In this document: in pieces, positions 8,682-17,102 of the stretch
Position numbering within the stretch: the first letter of the stretch is position 1
Layout of the letters: the number at the start of each line of letters is the position of its first letter
Assembly (NCBI RefSeq): GCF_014203395.1
Contig: NZ_JACHIW010000001.1
Coordinates: forward strand, 868,001 to 932,000
DNA length: 64,000 nucleotides
Reading direction: 5' to 3'
Source of the DNA: Saccharopolyspora phatthalungensis
Lineage (GTDB): Bacteria > Actinomycetota > Actinomycetes > Mycobacteriales > Pseudonocardiaceae
Notes under the pieces: model-generated
Database searches by the model: none
Seen by the model: the letters and a program-made list of their open reading frames with translations, nothing else
What the model was told of the DNA's origin: nothing
Position numbers and translations under genes: made by a program

Positions 8682-10124
8682 ATGATCAGTGTGCACGACA
8701 CCGGCCAGGCCGATGCGTTCGGGGAGCTGTCCGGGTTCCGCCAGCGGTTCTACGACGAGTGTCTGACCAGGCGGGGGGATGCGTTGTTCGAGCTGACCGA
8801 CGCGGTGCTGTGCACTGCGGGGCCGGTGACCAGCCTGGCCGAACTGTCCCTTACCGCGGAGCATCGGCGCGGGCATGGTGCCGGCTACGACGCGATCAAC
8901 CACGGCCGCATCGAGATCGACCGGTTACGCACCACCGTGGCCGAGCTGCCATTACCGCGCGCCGCAGACGGGCGGATCGCCCTGGCCGTGGACATCTCAC
9001 CCTGGCTGCGTCCGGACGCCCCGTGCAGCCCCGAGCGGTTGTTCTGCCATGTCCATGGCCGCTCCCGTAGTGCCTCGCAGTTCATCCCGGGCTGGCCCTA
9101 CTCCTTTGTCGCCGCGCTGGAGACCGGGCGTACCTCCTGGACGGCGATCCTCGACGCGGTGCGGCTGGGGCCCGCCGACGATGCCACCGCGGTCACCGCC
9201 GCTCAACTGCGTGAGGTCGTGGGCCGGATCATCGACGCCGGGCACTGGCAGCCTGGCGATCCACACATCCTGATCGTGGCCGACGCCGGCTACGACGTGA
9301 CCCGGCTGGCCTTCGTTCTGGCCGATCTGCCCGTCGAGCTGGTGGGCAGAATCCGTTCCGACCGCGTCATGCTGCGGCCCGCACCGCCCCGGCCGCCGGG
9401 GACCATCGGGCGTCCGCACAAGCACGGCGGCGTGTTCACCCTGGCCGACCAGAACAGCTGGCATGCCCCCGACCACACCACCGACACCGACACCACCCGC
9501 TACGGACACGCCCAGGCGCGGGCCTGGGACCGGCTGCACCCGCGCCTGACCCACCGCGGCCCCTGGCTGGACCATGAGGGCGAGCTGCCTCTCGTCGAGG
9601 GCACCGTGATCCGTTTGCAGGTCGAACACCTGCCCGGCGATCGGGACCCCACACCGGTGTGGCTGTGGTCCTCGGTCACCGGCGCCAGCGCCGAGTTGGT
9701 TGATCTGCTCTGGCAGGCGTTCCTACGCCGGTTCGACCTCGAACACACCTTCCGACTTCTCAAGCAAACCCTCGGATGGACCCGCCCGAAACTGCGGGCA
9801 CCCGACTCGGCCGATCGCTGGACCTGGCTGATCCTGGTCGCCCACACGCAACTACGCCTCGCCCGCCCCATCACCGAAGACCTTCGACGCCCCTGGGAAA
9901 AACCGGTCACCGAGCCCCGCCGGCTGACTCCCGCCCGCGTCCGGCGAGGGTTTCGCAACATCCGCGCGAAGGCCGGTCACCCGGCAGCCGCACCGAAACC
10001 CTCCCGACCCGGTCCCGGACGCCCACCCGGCTCCCCCAACACCCACCGCGCCACCCGTCACGATGTCGGCAAGACCATCAAACGCAACCTCACCCTCCAA
10101 CAACACCAAAACCGCACAGGTTAA
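8682..10124 (+). CDS. IS4-like DDE transposase
   Basis: Transposase of 480 residues filling the IS. Catalytic triad candidates: first Asp in LAVDISPW, second Asp in IVADAGYD, and Glu in FDLEHTFRLLKQTLGW, which matches the IS4-type (Y)..R..E..F..LK signature. The C-terminus is basic and Pro/Arg rich. I recall this protein type as a family common in Streptomyces and Pseudonocardiales transposons, but the exact IS family name is not certain. The ATG at 8682 has CAAGGG upstream; an upstream GTG (8601) is less likely. The frame is intact, so the element may be active. The stop lies within the right inverted repeat. Confidence 0.88.
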   Translation: MISVHDTGQADAFGELSGFRQRFYDECLTRRGDALFELTDAVLCTAGPVTSLAELSLTAEHRRGHGAGYDAINHGRIEIDRLRTTVAELPLPRAADGRIALAVDISPWLRPDAPCSPERLFCHVHGRSRSASQFIPGWPYSFVAALETGRTSWTAILDAVRLGPADDATAVTAAQLREVVGRIIDAGHWQPGDPHILIVADAGYDVTRLAFVLADLPVELVGRIRSDRVMLRPAPPRPPGTIGRPHKHGGVFTLADQNSWHAPDHTTDTDTTRYGHAQARAWDRLHPRLTHRGPWLDHEGELPLVEGTVIRLQVEHLPGDRDPTPVWLWSSVTGASAELVDLLWQAFLRRFDLEHTFRLLKQTLGWTRPKLRAPDSADRWTWLILVAHTQLRLARPITEDLRRPWEKPVTEPRRLTPARVRRGFRNIRAKAGHPAAAPKPSRPGPGRPPGSPNTHRATRHDVGKTIKRNLTLQQHQNRTG

Positions 10125-10133
10125 ACAACAAGC
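10119..10133 (-). repeat. Right terminal inverted repeat of IS
   Basis: GGTTAAACAACAAGC, the exact reverse complement of 8571-8585. It contains the transposase stop codon TAA. Confidence 0.88.
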
Positions 10134-10137
10134 TAAG

Positions 10138-11163
10138 AGACTGTTGGGTAACCGGGTGGGCACGTAGCGCCACGTGATGTTGATCATGGTTGGCGTGTCG
10201 GGAAGACCAAAAGATCATCCCCGCCGTCATCTGGTTGTGTGTGCAACTGCGATACCGGCGGGGATGATCGCCGCTCATGTTATCCGTCCAGTCTGACCGA
10301 TGAGGTGTGGGCGGTCCTGGAACCGTTGATGCCGGTACGAGACCGCCGAAAGGGCGGTGCCGCAAGGAGATACGGCGATCGTCTGGTGCTGGACGCGGTC
10401 TTCTTCGTGCTGCGCTCGGGCTGTCAGTGGCGGATGATTCCCCGCGATCTGCTGCCCTGGGACGCCGCCTACCGCTGGTTTCGGACCTGGGCGGCTGACG
10501 GCACCATCGACCGTGTTCACGACGCGCTGCGCGATCAGGTCCGTATCCAGGCCGGGCGCCAGGCGGACCCGTCGGCGGCGGTGCTCGATGCCCAGTCCAT
10601 CAAAAGCAGTGAGGGCGGCCAAGCGCGCGGGTTCGATATGGGCAAGAAAACGACAGGCCGCAAACGGCACCTGATCGTGGACACCCTCGGCCTGCTGCTG
10701 GTCGTCATGGTCACCTCCGCGTCGGTCCAGGACCGCGTCGGCGGGCGGGAGATCCTGCAACGCCTGGCCGCCCGGTTCCCCTCGATCGCGCTGGTCTGGG
10801 CCGATGGCGGATACGCCAACTCCATCGTCAACGGCCTACTGGCCTGGGCGAAGGAAAAACTCGGACTGGTACTGGAAATCGTCAAACGCAGCGACGATGT
10901 CAAGGGGTTCCAGGTGCTACCGCGCAGGTGGGTGGTCGAACGAACTTTTGGGTGGCTGATCCGTCATCGCCGCCTCGCACGAGACTACGAACGCCGGACC
11001 GTCAACTCCGAAACCATGATCAAGCTCGCGATGATCCGCCTCATGGCCACCCGGCTGGCCGGCCAGACCGTCCAGTGGTCCAACACCACCGAACGCGAAG
11101 CCGCCCGCCGACTCACCGTGGAGACCCATCTCGCAGCGTAATCACTCACATACCCAACAGCGT
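10138..11163 (+). mobile_element. IS5-family (IS427-like) insertion sequence
   Basis: A 1.03-kb insertion sequence. Ends are AGACTGTTGGGTA (10138-10150) and, inverted, ACGCTGTTGGGTA (11163-11151): 11 of 13 bases pair. The pentamer CTAAG is found directly outside both ends (10133-10137 and 11164-11168), a likely target duplication. It encodes a single intact transposase. It abuts the preceding IS with no spare bases, so the two inserted at the same point. Confidence 0.85.
10239..11141 (+). CDS. IS5-family transposase
   Basis: Single-frame transposase of 300 residues with N-terminal DUF4096-type domain (LTDEVWAVLEPLMP, SGCQWRMIPRDLLPW) and the IS5 DDE core: D in LDAQSIKSSE, D in VWADGGYAN, E in VVERTFGWLIRHRRL. 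Many IS427 relatives need a frameshift to make transposase; here one frame carries everything. The start is a GTG near 10239 without a strong ribosome site. It appears intact. Confidence 0.92.
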   Translation: MCNCDTGGDDRRSCYPSSLTDEVWAVLEPLMPVRDRRKGGAARRYGDRLVLDAVFFVLRSGCQWRMIPRDLLPWDAAYRWFRTWAADGTIDRVHDALRDQVRIQAGRQADPSAAVLDAQSIKSSEGGQARGFDMGKKTTGRKRHLIVDTLGLLLVVMVTSASVQDRVGGREILQRLAARFPSIALVWADGGYANSIVNGLLAWAKEKLGLVLEIVKRSDDVKGFQVLPRRWVVERTFGWLIRHRRLARDYERRTVNSETMIKLAMIRLMATRLAGQTVQWSNTTEREAARRLTVETHLAA

Positions 11164-11182
11164 CTAAGCCGCTGCTCGCGTC

Positions 11183-11746
11183 CTACTCCGTCAGAGCGCC
11201 AACGAGGCTGTCCTGGACCCAGGTGAGCCACTGGTACACGCCGAGGTGCTCGCGGCGCAGGTCGTCGTCGGGCAGTTCCTCGGGCATGTCCTCCTCGATG
11301 TCCAGCGCCGTGCCCAGCGCCAGCCGGACATCGTTGAGCGCCGCCAGCCATCCGTCGGCCTGCTCACCGGTCAGCTTCACTCGTCCGCCCTGCGCGGGGC
11401 AGGTCTCCAGCACCAGCGTGGCCACTCCGGTCTTGGCCTCCAGCAGCCCCGGCTCGTGCAGCGACCGCATCGCACCGGCCGCGTCCGACTCCTCCTCATC
11501 GGTCTCGCCGGTGATCGGGTCGCGCCGGTAGAAGTCCGGCAGCAACCGCGCCAGCACGCGGTCCTCCGGCGGCGTCGCCGGTCCGGTGCGAATGCCGGTC
11601 AGCTCGGCCAGCTCGTCCTTCGGCGCCTCGTCGGTCCGGGCGGTGAGCATGTCCTTGATCTGGCCCACCAGGCCCCGGATGACCGCGGCCTCCTGCTGGG
11701 ACAGCTCGGCCTGCAGGTGACCGTTCTTGCGGGTCCAGCCTTCCAC
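11183..11746 (-). CDS. DUF2017 family protein
   Basis: Actinobacteria-specific protein of 187 residues, acidic, with LPDFYRRDP near residue 70 and a C-terminal LTWVQDSLVGAL. Its function is unknown. It directly follows clpS (stop TGA immediately joined to its GTG start), the gene order seen in most actinomycetes, which suggests a link to Clp-dependent proteolysis. The mobile DNA stack begins just beyond its stop, so the insertions did not break it. Confidence 0.9.
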   Translation of the reverse strand: MEGWTRKNGHLQAELSQQEAAVIRGLVGQIKDMLTARTDEAPKDELAELTGIRTGPATPPEDRVLARLLPDFYRRDPITGETDEEESDAAGAMRSLHEPGLLEAKTGVATLVLETCPAQGGRVKLTGEQADGWLAALNDVRLALGTALDIEEDMPEELPDDDLRREHLGVYQWLTWVQDSLVGALTE

Positions 11747-12040
11747 TCAGGAATCCTTCTGCATCGTCGCCCACAGGCCCGCGGCATGCAGCTTCGCCAC
11801 GTCGCCCTCTACTTTCTCCTTGGAGCCCGAGGACACCACCGCGCGGCCCTTGTGGTGTACGTCCAGCATCAACTTCGTCGCATGATCCCGGGTGTAACCG
11901 AAGATCTTCTGGAGCACATAGGTCACGTAGGACATCAGGTTGACCGGGTCGTTCCACACCACGGTCACCCACGGCCTGTCCTCGGTACCGAATGCGTCCG
12001 GCTCGAGTTGCGCGCGCTCGATTTCAGCGGGCGAGGTCAT
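11747..12040 (-). CDS. clpS: ATP-dependent Clp protease adaptor ClpS
   Basis: N-end-rule adaptor of 97 residues that hands destabilised-N-terminus substrates to ClpC/ClpP. The core [20 protein letters not shown] carries the conserved NDP..NM-type substrate pocket and is followed by [11 protein letters not shown]. The unconserved N-terminal tail is short. The frame stays open upstream, but the ATG at 12040 gives the family length. It is coupled to DUF2017 downstream and divergent from pncB across 111 bp. Confidence 0.93.
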   Translation of the reverse strand: MTSPAEIERAQLEPDAFGTEDRPWVTVVWNDPVNLMSYVTYVLQKIFGYTRDHATKLMLDVHHKGRAVVSSGSKEKVEGDVAKLHAAGLWATMQKDS

Positions 12041-12151
12041 GCCCCCATCGTCGCACGCGGCCGTCACGGCCGTGTCGACCACACGGGCAAACCCGCCACC
12101 CACCGGGTTCGGCGGGTGGACACCCCCCGCCCACCACGTAATGTCTGCGGC

Positions 12152-13456
12152 ATGAGCTCCCCGACTGGTAGCACCGCGCTGCTGACGGATCACTACGAGC
12201 TGACGATGCTCGCGAGCGCGCTGCGGGACGGCACCGCGCACCGACCGTGCACCTTCGAAGTGTTCACCCGGCGGTTGCCGAATGGTCGGCGTTACGGGGT
12301 CACCGGCGGCACCAGCCGAGCGCTGGACGCGATCGAGAACTTCCGGTTCGGCGAGCCGGAACTTCAGCAGCTCGCCGCCGCCCGGGTCGTCGACGACACG
12401 ACCCTGGAATGGCTGCGCGACTACCGCTTCCAGGGGCAGATCGACGGCTACCCCGAGGGCGAACTGTTCTTCCCCGGCTCCCCGCTACTGACCGTGCGCG
12501 GCACCTTCGCCGAGGCCGTGGTGCTGGAAACGCTGGTGCTGTCGATCCTCAACCACGACAGCGCCATCGCCGCGGCGGCGGCCCGCATGGTGTCGGCGGC
12601 CAACGGTCGGCGGATGATCGAGATGGGCTCGCGGCGCACCCACGAGGAGTCGGCCGTGGCCGCGGCGCGGATCGCCTACCTCGCCGGCTTCACCGCCACC
12701 TCGAACCTGGAGGCGGGCCGCCGCTACGGAATCCCGACCGCGGGTACGGCGGCCCACGCGTTCACGTTGCTGCACGACTCCGAGCGCTCCGCCTTCGAAT
12801 CCCAGATCGCCTCGCTGGGCACGGGAACCACGCTGCTGGTCGACACCTACGACATCACCCGCGGCATCGAGCTGGCGGTGGAGGTCGCCGGGACCGGCCT
12901 GGGCGCGGTCCGGATCGACTCGGGCGATGTCGGTGTGCTCGCCCGGCAGGCTCGCGAGCAGCTCGATCGGCTCGGCGCCATGAGCACCCGGATCGTCGTC
13001 TCGGGCGACCTAGACGAGTACGCCATCGCGGCGCTGCGCGCCGAGCCGGTCGACGGCTATGGGGTGGGTACCGCGCTGGTCACCGGTTCCGGTGCGCCGA
13101 CCGCCGAGATGGTTTACAAGCTGGTGGAGGTCGAGGGACGCCCGGTCGCCAAGCGCAGCTCGCACAAGACGTCGCGCGGCGGCCGCAAGGCGGCGGTGCG
13201 GCGGCACAAGGAGACCGGCACCGCGGTGGAGGAGGTCATCTTCCAGGTGGCGCCGGGGGCCGCCGAGCCGGTGCTGGGGCCGCACGACCGCTTGCTGCAA
13301 ATCCCGTTGCTGCGCGACGGGAAGCGCGTCGACGAACTGCCGACGCTGGAGGACGATCGGCAGCGGCTGCGGCACGCGTTGGTGACACTGCCGTGGGAGG
13401 GCCTGAAGCTCTCGCACGGCGAGCCGGCCATCCCGACGGTGTTCCACGGGTCCTGA
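12152..13456 (+). CDS. pncB: Nicotinate phosphoribosyltransferase
   Basis: Converts nicotinate and PRPP to nicotinate mononucleotide (ATP-coupled) in NAD salvage. Length is 434 residues. It begins with TDHYELTML, the family N-terminus, and holds the central [11 protein letters not shown] motif with the phospho-acceptor region, RIDSGDVG and the GVGTALVTG segment. The frame is open for 900 bases upstream, but the ATG at 12152 places the family N-terminus correctly. The next gene is pncA, so nicotinamide to nicotinate to NaMN is a local pathway. Confidence 0.95.
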   Translation: MSSPTGSTALLTDHYELTMLASALRDGTAHRPCTFEVFTRRLPNGRRYGVTGGTSRALDAIENFRFGEPELQQLAAARVVDDTTLEWLRDYRFQGQIDGYPEGELFFPGSPLLTVRGTFAEAVVLETLVLSILNHDSAIAAAAARMVSAANGRRMIEMGSRRTHEESAVAAARIAYLAGFTATSNLEAGRRYGIPTAGTAAHAFTLLHDSERSAFESQIASLGTGTTLLVDTYDITRGIELAVEVAGTGLGAVRIDSGDVGVLARQAREQLDRLGAMSTRIVVSGDLDEYAIAALRAEPVDGYGVGTALVTGSGAPTAEMVYKLVEVEGRPVAKRSSHKTSRGGRKAAVRRHKETGTAVEEVIFQVAPGAAEPVLGPHDRLLQIPLLRDGKRVDELPTLEDDRQRLRHALVTLPWEGLKLSHGEPAIPTVFHGS

Positions 13457-13522
13457 GTTCCGCGCTTTCCCAAGGCCAGGCGGCGCTTGCAGAATTGCGG
13501 TAACGGCAGCGAGGGAGTCGTG

Positions 13523-14092
13523 ATGACCAAGGCATTGATCATCGTGGACGTGCAGAACGACTTCTGCGAGGGCGGATCGCTCGCGGTCGCCGGGGGCGCG
13601 AGCGTGGCGACGGCGATCTCGCGGTACCTCGCGGGGTTCGACCACGACCACGTGGTGGCCACCCGCGACTACCACATCGATCCCGGCGCGCATTTCAGCG
13701 ATGAGCCGGACTTCGTGCGCTCCTGGCCGCGGCACTGCGTCGCGGGCACCCCCGGTGCGGCTTTCCACCCGGAGCTAGACGTGGGCCCGGTGGAGGCCGT
13801 GTTCTCGAAGGGCCAGTACAGCGACGGCTACTCCGGTTTCGAGGGCATCGACTTCCGGGACCGGCCGCTGCGCGACTGGCTCGCCGACCACGGCGTCCGC
13901 CGGGTGGACATCGTGGGCATCGCCACCGACCACTGCGTCCGCGCGACGGCGCTCGACGCGGCCCGGGCGGGGCTGGAGACCACGGTGCTGCTGGAGCTCA
14001 CGGCGGGCGTATCGCGCCAAACGGTCGACGCGGCGCTATCGGAGCTGGATTCGGCGGGCGTCGACCTGATCGGGGCGCCCATCGTCCAGTAG
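13523..14092 (+). CDS. pncA: Nicotinamidase
   Basis: Cysteine hydrolase of 189 residues that deamidates nicotinamide to nicotinate (and would activate pyrazinamide). The triad is readable: Asp in IVDVQNDF, Lys in FSKGQYSDGYSGF, and Cys in GIATDHCVRATA. The metal-site DYH of TRDYHIDPGAHF is present. GAGGGAG precedes the ATG. It follows pncB by 66 bp and supplies its substrate. Confidence 0.95.
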   Translation: MTKALIIVDVQNDFCEGGSLAVAGGASVATAISRYLAGFDHDHVVATRDYHIDPGAHFSDEPDFVRSWPRHCVAGTPGAAFHPELDVGPVEAVFSKGQYSDGYSGFEGIDFRDRPLRDWLADHGVRRVDIVGIATDHCVRATALDAARAGLETTVLLELTAGVSRQTVDAALSELDSAGVDLIGAPIVQ

Positions 14093-14218
14093 GTCACCGG
14101 CACCTGAGCTTGCGGGGGCCAGCGCGCGCGGCACTGCTGAGGACGCCTGACCAGCTGGCGCATCGCGGAACGATGGTGTCCGCCTTCGGTGGACAGGGGT
14201 GCGCGGTAGTTTCTCCCC

Positions 14219-16387
14219 GTGCCCACCTCTGTCCCGCGATGGTCTGACCCGGTTGCGTTCGAGCCCGACGAAGACGACGAACTGCCACCGGAAATCGCCG
14301 CCGACCTCGCCCGGGGCGGCCGGACGGAGCGGGACGCGCCGGAACTTCCGGTGGTGGGCAAGGCCAAGCACGACATCCCGGACCTGCCGACCCTGCTGCG
14401 GATCGCGATCGAAGCGGTCGGCGGCGTGCCACGCGACGGGCAGGCCCGGATGGCCGAAGCGGTCGAGCACTCCATCGGCTCCGGCGAGCATCTGGCCGTG
14501 CAGGCCGGGACCGGCACCGGGAAGTCGCTGGCGTACCTGGTCCCGGCGATCCGGCACGCCGTCGCGGAAGGCACCACCGTGGTCGTCTCGACCGCGACCA
14601 TCGCGCTGCAACGCCAGCTCGTCGACCGGGACCTGCCCCGGCTCTCCACGGCACTGGCCGAAGCGCTCGGGCGACGGCCGACCTTCGCGATCCTCAAGGG
14701 CCGCCGCAACTACCTGTGCCTGAACCGCGTGCACGGCAACGCGCCCGCGGAACCCGACGACAACGCCCTGTTCGACGCCTTCGCGGCGTCGGCGCTGGAA
14801 CGGCAGGTCAAGCGGATCCAGGAATGGGCCACCGAGACCGAAACCGGCGACCGCGACGAGCTCGTGCCGGGCGTAACCGACCAGGCCTGGCGGCAGCTGT
14901 CGGTCACCGCCAAGGAGTGCCTCGGCGTGCACCGCTGCCCGTCCGGGGTCGACTGCTTCGCCGAGCGCGCCAGGGCCGAGGCCGGGCGTGCCGACATCGT
15001 CGTGACGAACCACGCCCTGCTGGCCATCGACGCGCTGGACGACCGGCCGGTGCTGCCCGACCACGACGTCGTCCTGGTGGACGAGGCACACGACCTGGTG
15101 GACCGGGTGACCTCGGCGGCCACCGGCGAACTCACGGCGGGCGCGGTCAAGCTCGCGGCCCGGCGCTGCGGACGGGTCATCGACGAGGAGATCGCCGACC
15201 GGCTCAACGAGGCCGCGGAAGGGCTGGACCTGGTGCTGCAAGCGGCCAATCCCGGTCGGTTGGAAGAGCTTCCGCAAGACCTCGGCGGTGCGCTCACGGT
15301 GGCCCGGGACGCGGCGTGGGCCTGCGTCAACGCCCTCGGCCCGGAACGCAAAGAAGACACCGATGGCAGCACGGCGCGCAAGCTCGCCCATGCGCTCACC
15401 GAAGAAATCCACGACACCGCCGTCCGGCTGCTGGATGCCTTCGACGGCGACACGCAGCACGATGTCGTGTGGGTATCAGGGGAACCGAACCGCCCGCCGT
15501 CCATCCGGGTCGCGCCGCTGGGAGTTGGCGGACTGCTTCGGGAACGGCTCTTCGGGCAGCGCACCACGGTCCTGACTTCGGCGACGCTGGCGCTGGGCGG
15601 CTCGTTCGACACGCTCGCCCGGCAGTGGGGCCTGCCGCCACAGCAGCAGGCCCAGGCGGTCGCCGGGATGGCCACCGCGAAGGAGGCCCCCTCCGACACC
15701 GGCGATCAGAAGTGGACCGGGCTGGACGTGGGGTCGCCCTTCGAGCACCAGCGCAGCGGCATCCTCTACATCGCCCGGCACCTGCCGCCGCCCGGCCGCG
15801 CCGGGCTGCCACCCGAGTACCTGGACGAGCTGACGGAGCTGGTGCAGGCCGCCGGAGGCCGCACGCTCGGCTTGTTCTCCTCGATGCGCGCCGCCAAGCA
15901 AGCTTCGGAAGAGCTGCGCGAGCGGCTCGACACCCCGGTGCTGTGCCAGGGCGACGACGCCACCGCGCTGTTGGTTCGCCGGTTCGCCGAAGACGCGGCG
16001 ACCTCGCTGTTCGGCACCCTGTCGCTGTGGCAGGGCGTGGACGTGCCGGGCGATTCGCTGCAACTGGTCGTGATGGACCGGATCCCGTTCCCGCGACCGG
16101 ACGACCCGCTCGCCTCGGCCCGGCAGAAAGCGGTGTCCGAACGCGGCGGGAACGGTTTCATCACGGTGGCGGGCACGCACGCGGCCCTGTTGCTCGCGCA
16201 GGGCGCCGGACGGTTGCTGCGGTCGCCGCGGGATCGCGGTGTCATCGCAGTGCTGGACCCACGGCTGGCCACCGCCCGGTACGGCGGGTTCCTGCGCGCT
16301 TCGCTGCCGCCGTTCTGGACCACCCACGATCCCGAGGTCGTGCGCGGCGCACTGCGACGCCTGTCGGCAGCCGCGGCGGAGGTCTAG
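14219..16387 (+). CDS. dinG: DinG/XPD-like ATP-dependent DNA helicase
   Basis: Superfamily 2 DNA helicase, 722 residues, expected to unwind 5'-3' and process R-loops or damaged DNA. Walker A AGTGTGKS at 96-103; DEAH at 288-291. Four cysteines, C167, C234, C240 and C246, are spaced as the iron-sulfur ligands of the XPD/DinG branch. The C-terminal motor half has LFGTLSLWQGVDVPG and the closing QGAGRLLRS motif VI. GTG start at 14219 with no clear Shine-Dalgarno. It stands alone between pncA and the biotin-transport cluster. Confidence 0.92.
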   Translation: MPTSVPRWSDPVAFEPDEDDELPPEIAADLARGGRTERDAPELPVVGKAKHDIPDLPTLLRIAIEAVGGVPRDGQARMAEAVEHSIGSGEHLAVQAGTGTGKSLAYLVPAIRHAVAEGTTVVVSTATIALQRQLVDRDLPRLSTALAEALGRRPTFAILKGRRNYLCLNRVHGNAPAEPDDNALFDAFAASALERQVKRIQEWATETETGDRDELVPGVTDQAWRQLSVTAKECLGVHRCPSGVDCFAERARAEAGRADIVVTNHALLAIDALDDRPVLPDHDVVLVDEAHDLVDRVTSAATGELTAGAVKLAARRCGRVIDEEIADRLNEAAEGLDLVLQAANPGRLEELPQDLGGALTVARDAAWACVNALGPERKEDTDGSTARKLAHALTEEIHDTAVRLLDAFDGDTQHDVVWVSGEPNRPPSIRVAPLGVGGLLRERLFGQRTTVLTSATLALGGSFDTLARQWGLPPQQQAQAVAGMATAKEAPSDTGDQKWTGLDVGSPFEHQRSGILYIARHLPPPGRAGLPPEYLDELTELVQAAGGRTLGLFSSMRAAKQASEELRERLDTPVLCQGDDATALLVRRFAEDAATSLFGTLSLWQGVDVPGDSLQLVVMDRIPFPRPDDPLASARQKAVSERGGNGFITVAGTHAALLLAQGAGRLLRSPRDRGVIAVLDPRLATARYGGFLRASLPPFWTTHDPEVVRGALRRLSAAAAEV

Positions 16388-16409
16388 CGCACCGGAGAAC
16401 TTTGTAGCA

Positions 16410-16494
16410 GATCGACAATCCCGCGTTCGGCTTTCTGTTCCGGCGGGGTTGGCGGGTAGGTTGAGCCCGCCGCTCTGAAGCAATTTTGTCGATC
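16410..16494. promoter_or_regulatory. Inverted pair GATCGACAA / TTGTCGATC upstream of bioY
   Basis: The 9-base sequence GATCGACAA (16410-16418) recurs inverted as TTGTCGATC (16486-16494), 67 bp apart, in the 125-bp leader of the BioY cluster. The second arm ends 18 bp before the start codon. It may be a split operator or the two arms of a leader-RNA stem. It does not match the TGAAC/GTTCA sites I know for BioQ. Confidence 0.35.
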
Positions 16495-16512
16495 AACCGC
16501 TAGGGAGACGCC

Positions 16513-17100
16513 GTGTCCGCACCACGCCAAGCCGCGCCCGCCGCGAACCTGGCCAGGACTGTGGTCTTCGCCGCATTCATCGCCGTCCTCGGGATCTTCC
16601 CCGGCTTCTACCTCGGCGGCGCGGCGGTGCCGGTCGTGCTGCAGAACATGGGCCCGCTGCTGGCCGGCAGCATCCTCGGCGCCCGTCGCGGCGGTGCGGC
16701 CGTGCTGCTGTTCCTCGCCCTCGTCGCGATCGGACTGCCGCTGCTGTCCGGCGGCCGCGGCGGCATCGCACCGTTCATCGGACCCAGCGGCGGATTCGTG
16801 GTCGGCTGGGTGGTCTCGGCGGTTGTCGTCGGCCTGATCGTGCAGCGCAGCCTGCCGAAGCCCGGCCTGTTCGTGCTGCTCGGGGCCAACCTCGCCGGAG
16901 TCGCCGTGGACTACCTGATCGGCATCCCGTACTGGGGCCTGGTCATCGGCGACCTGCGCGCGGCAGCCGTGCAGTCGCTGGTGTTCGTCCCCGGCGACGC
17001 CGTGAAGCTCGTCGCCGTCTCCCTCGTCGCCGTCGCGGGGCATCGCGCCATCCCGGCGACACTGACCGGTTCGGCGCGCCGCGCCACCGCCGAGGGCTGA
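16513..17100 (+). CDS. bioY: BioY-family ECF transporter substrate-binding subunit
   Basis: Membrane S-component, 195 residues with six predicted helices, of the BioY biotin-transporter family. The family loop GGPLLAG-like segment appears as NMGPLLAGSILGARRG near residue 45, and ARRG sits before helix 2 as expected. Later FIGPSGGFVVGW is the conserved Gly-rich biotin-site region. With the ATPase and EcfT-like genes 2.4 kb downstream it would form a group II-like BioMNY transporter. GTG start with GGGAGA upstream. It overlaps nothing but is only 2 bp from the ligase gene, so one operon. Confidence 0.88.
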   Translation: MSAPRQAAPAANLARTVVFAAFIAVLGIFPGFYLGGAAVPVVLQNMGPLLAGSILGARRGGAAVLLFLALVAIGLPLLSGGRGGIAPFIGPSGGFVVGWVVSAVVVGLIVQRSLPKPGLFVLLGANLAGVAVDYLIGIPYWGLVIGDLRAAAVQSLVFVPGDAVKLVAVSLVAVAGHRAIPATLTGSARRATAEG

Positions 17101-17102
17101 GC

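Larger units (their letters stand above)
8571..10133 (+). mobile_element. Insertion sequence with 15-bp perfect terminal inverted repeats
   Basis: A 1.56-kb insertion sequence encoding one DDE transposase. The left end (8571-8585) and the right end (10119-10133) are exact reverse complements over 15 bases, GCTTGTTGTTTAACC. The four bases CTAA occur at the right junction (10133-10136) and again at 4504-4507, beyond the two introns. This suggests the IS made a CTAA target duplication and the intron entered later at the IS/flank junction. That history is inference. Confidence 0.85.

Noticed and set aside
16410..16494. BioQ-type operator upstream of bioY
   Set aside because: The inverted sequence is GATCGACAA/TTGTCGATC with a 67-bp gap, unlike the compact TGAAC-type palindrome known for BioQ. 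Kept only as an unassigned inverted pair.
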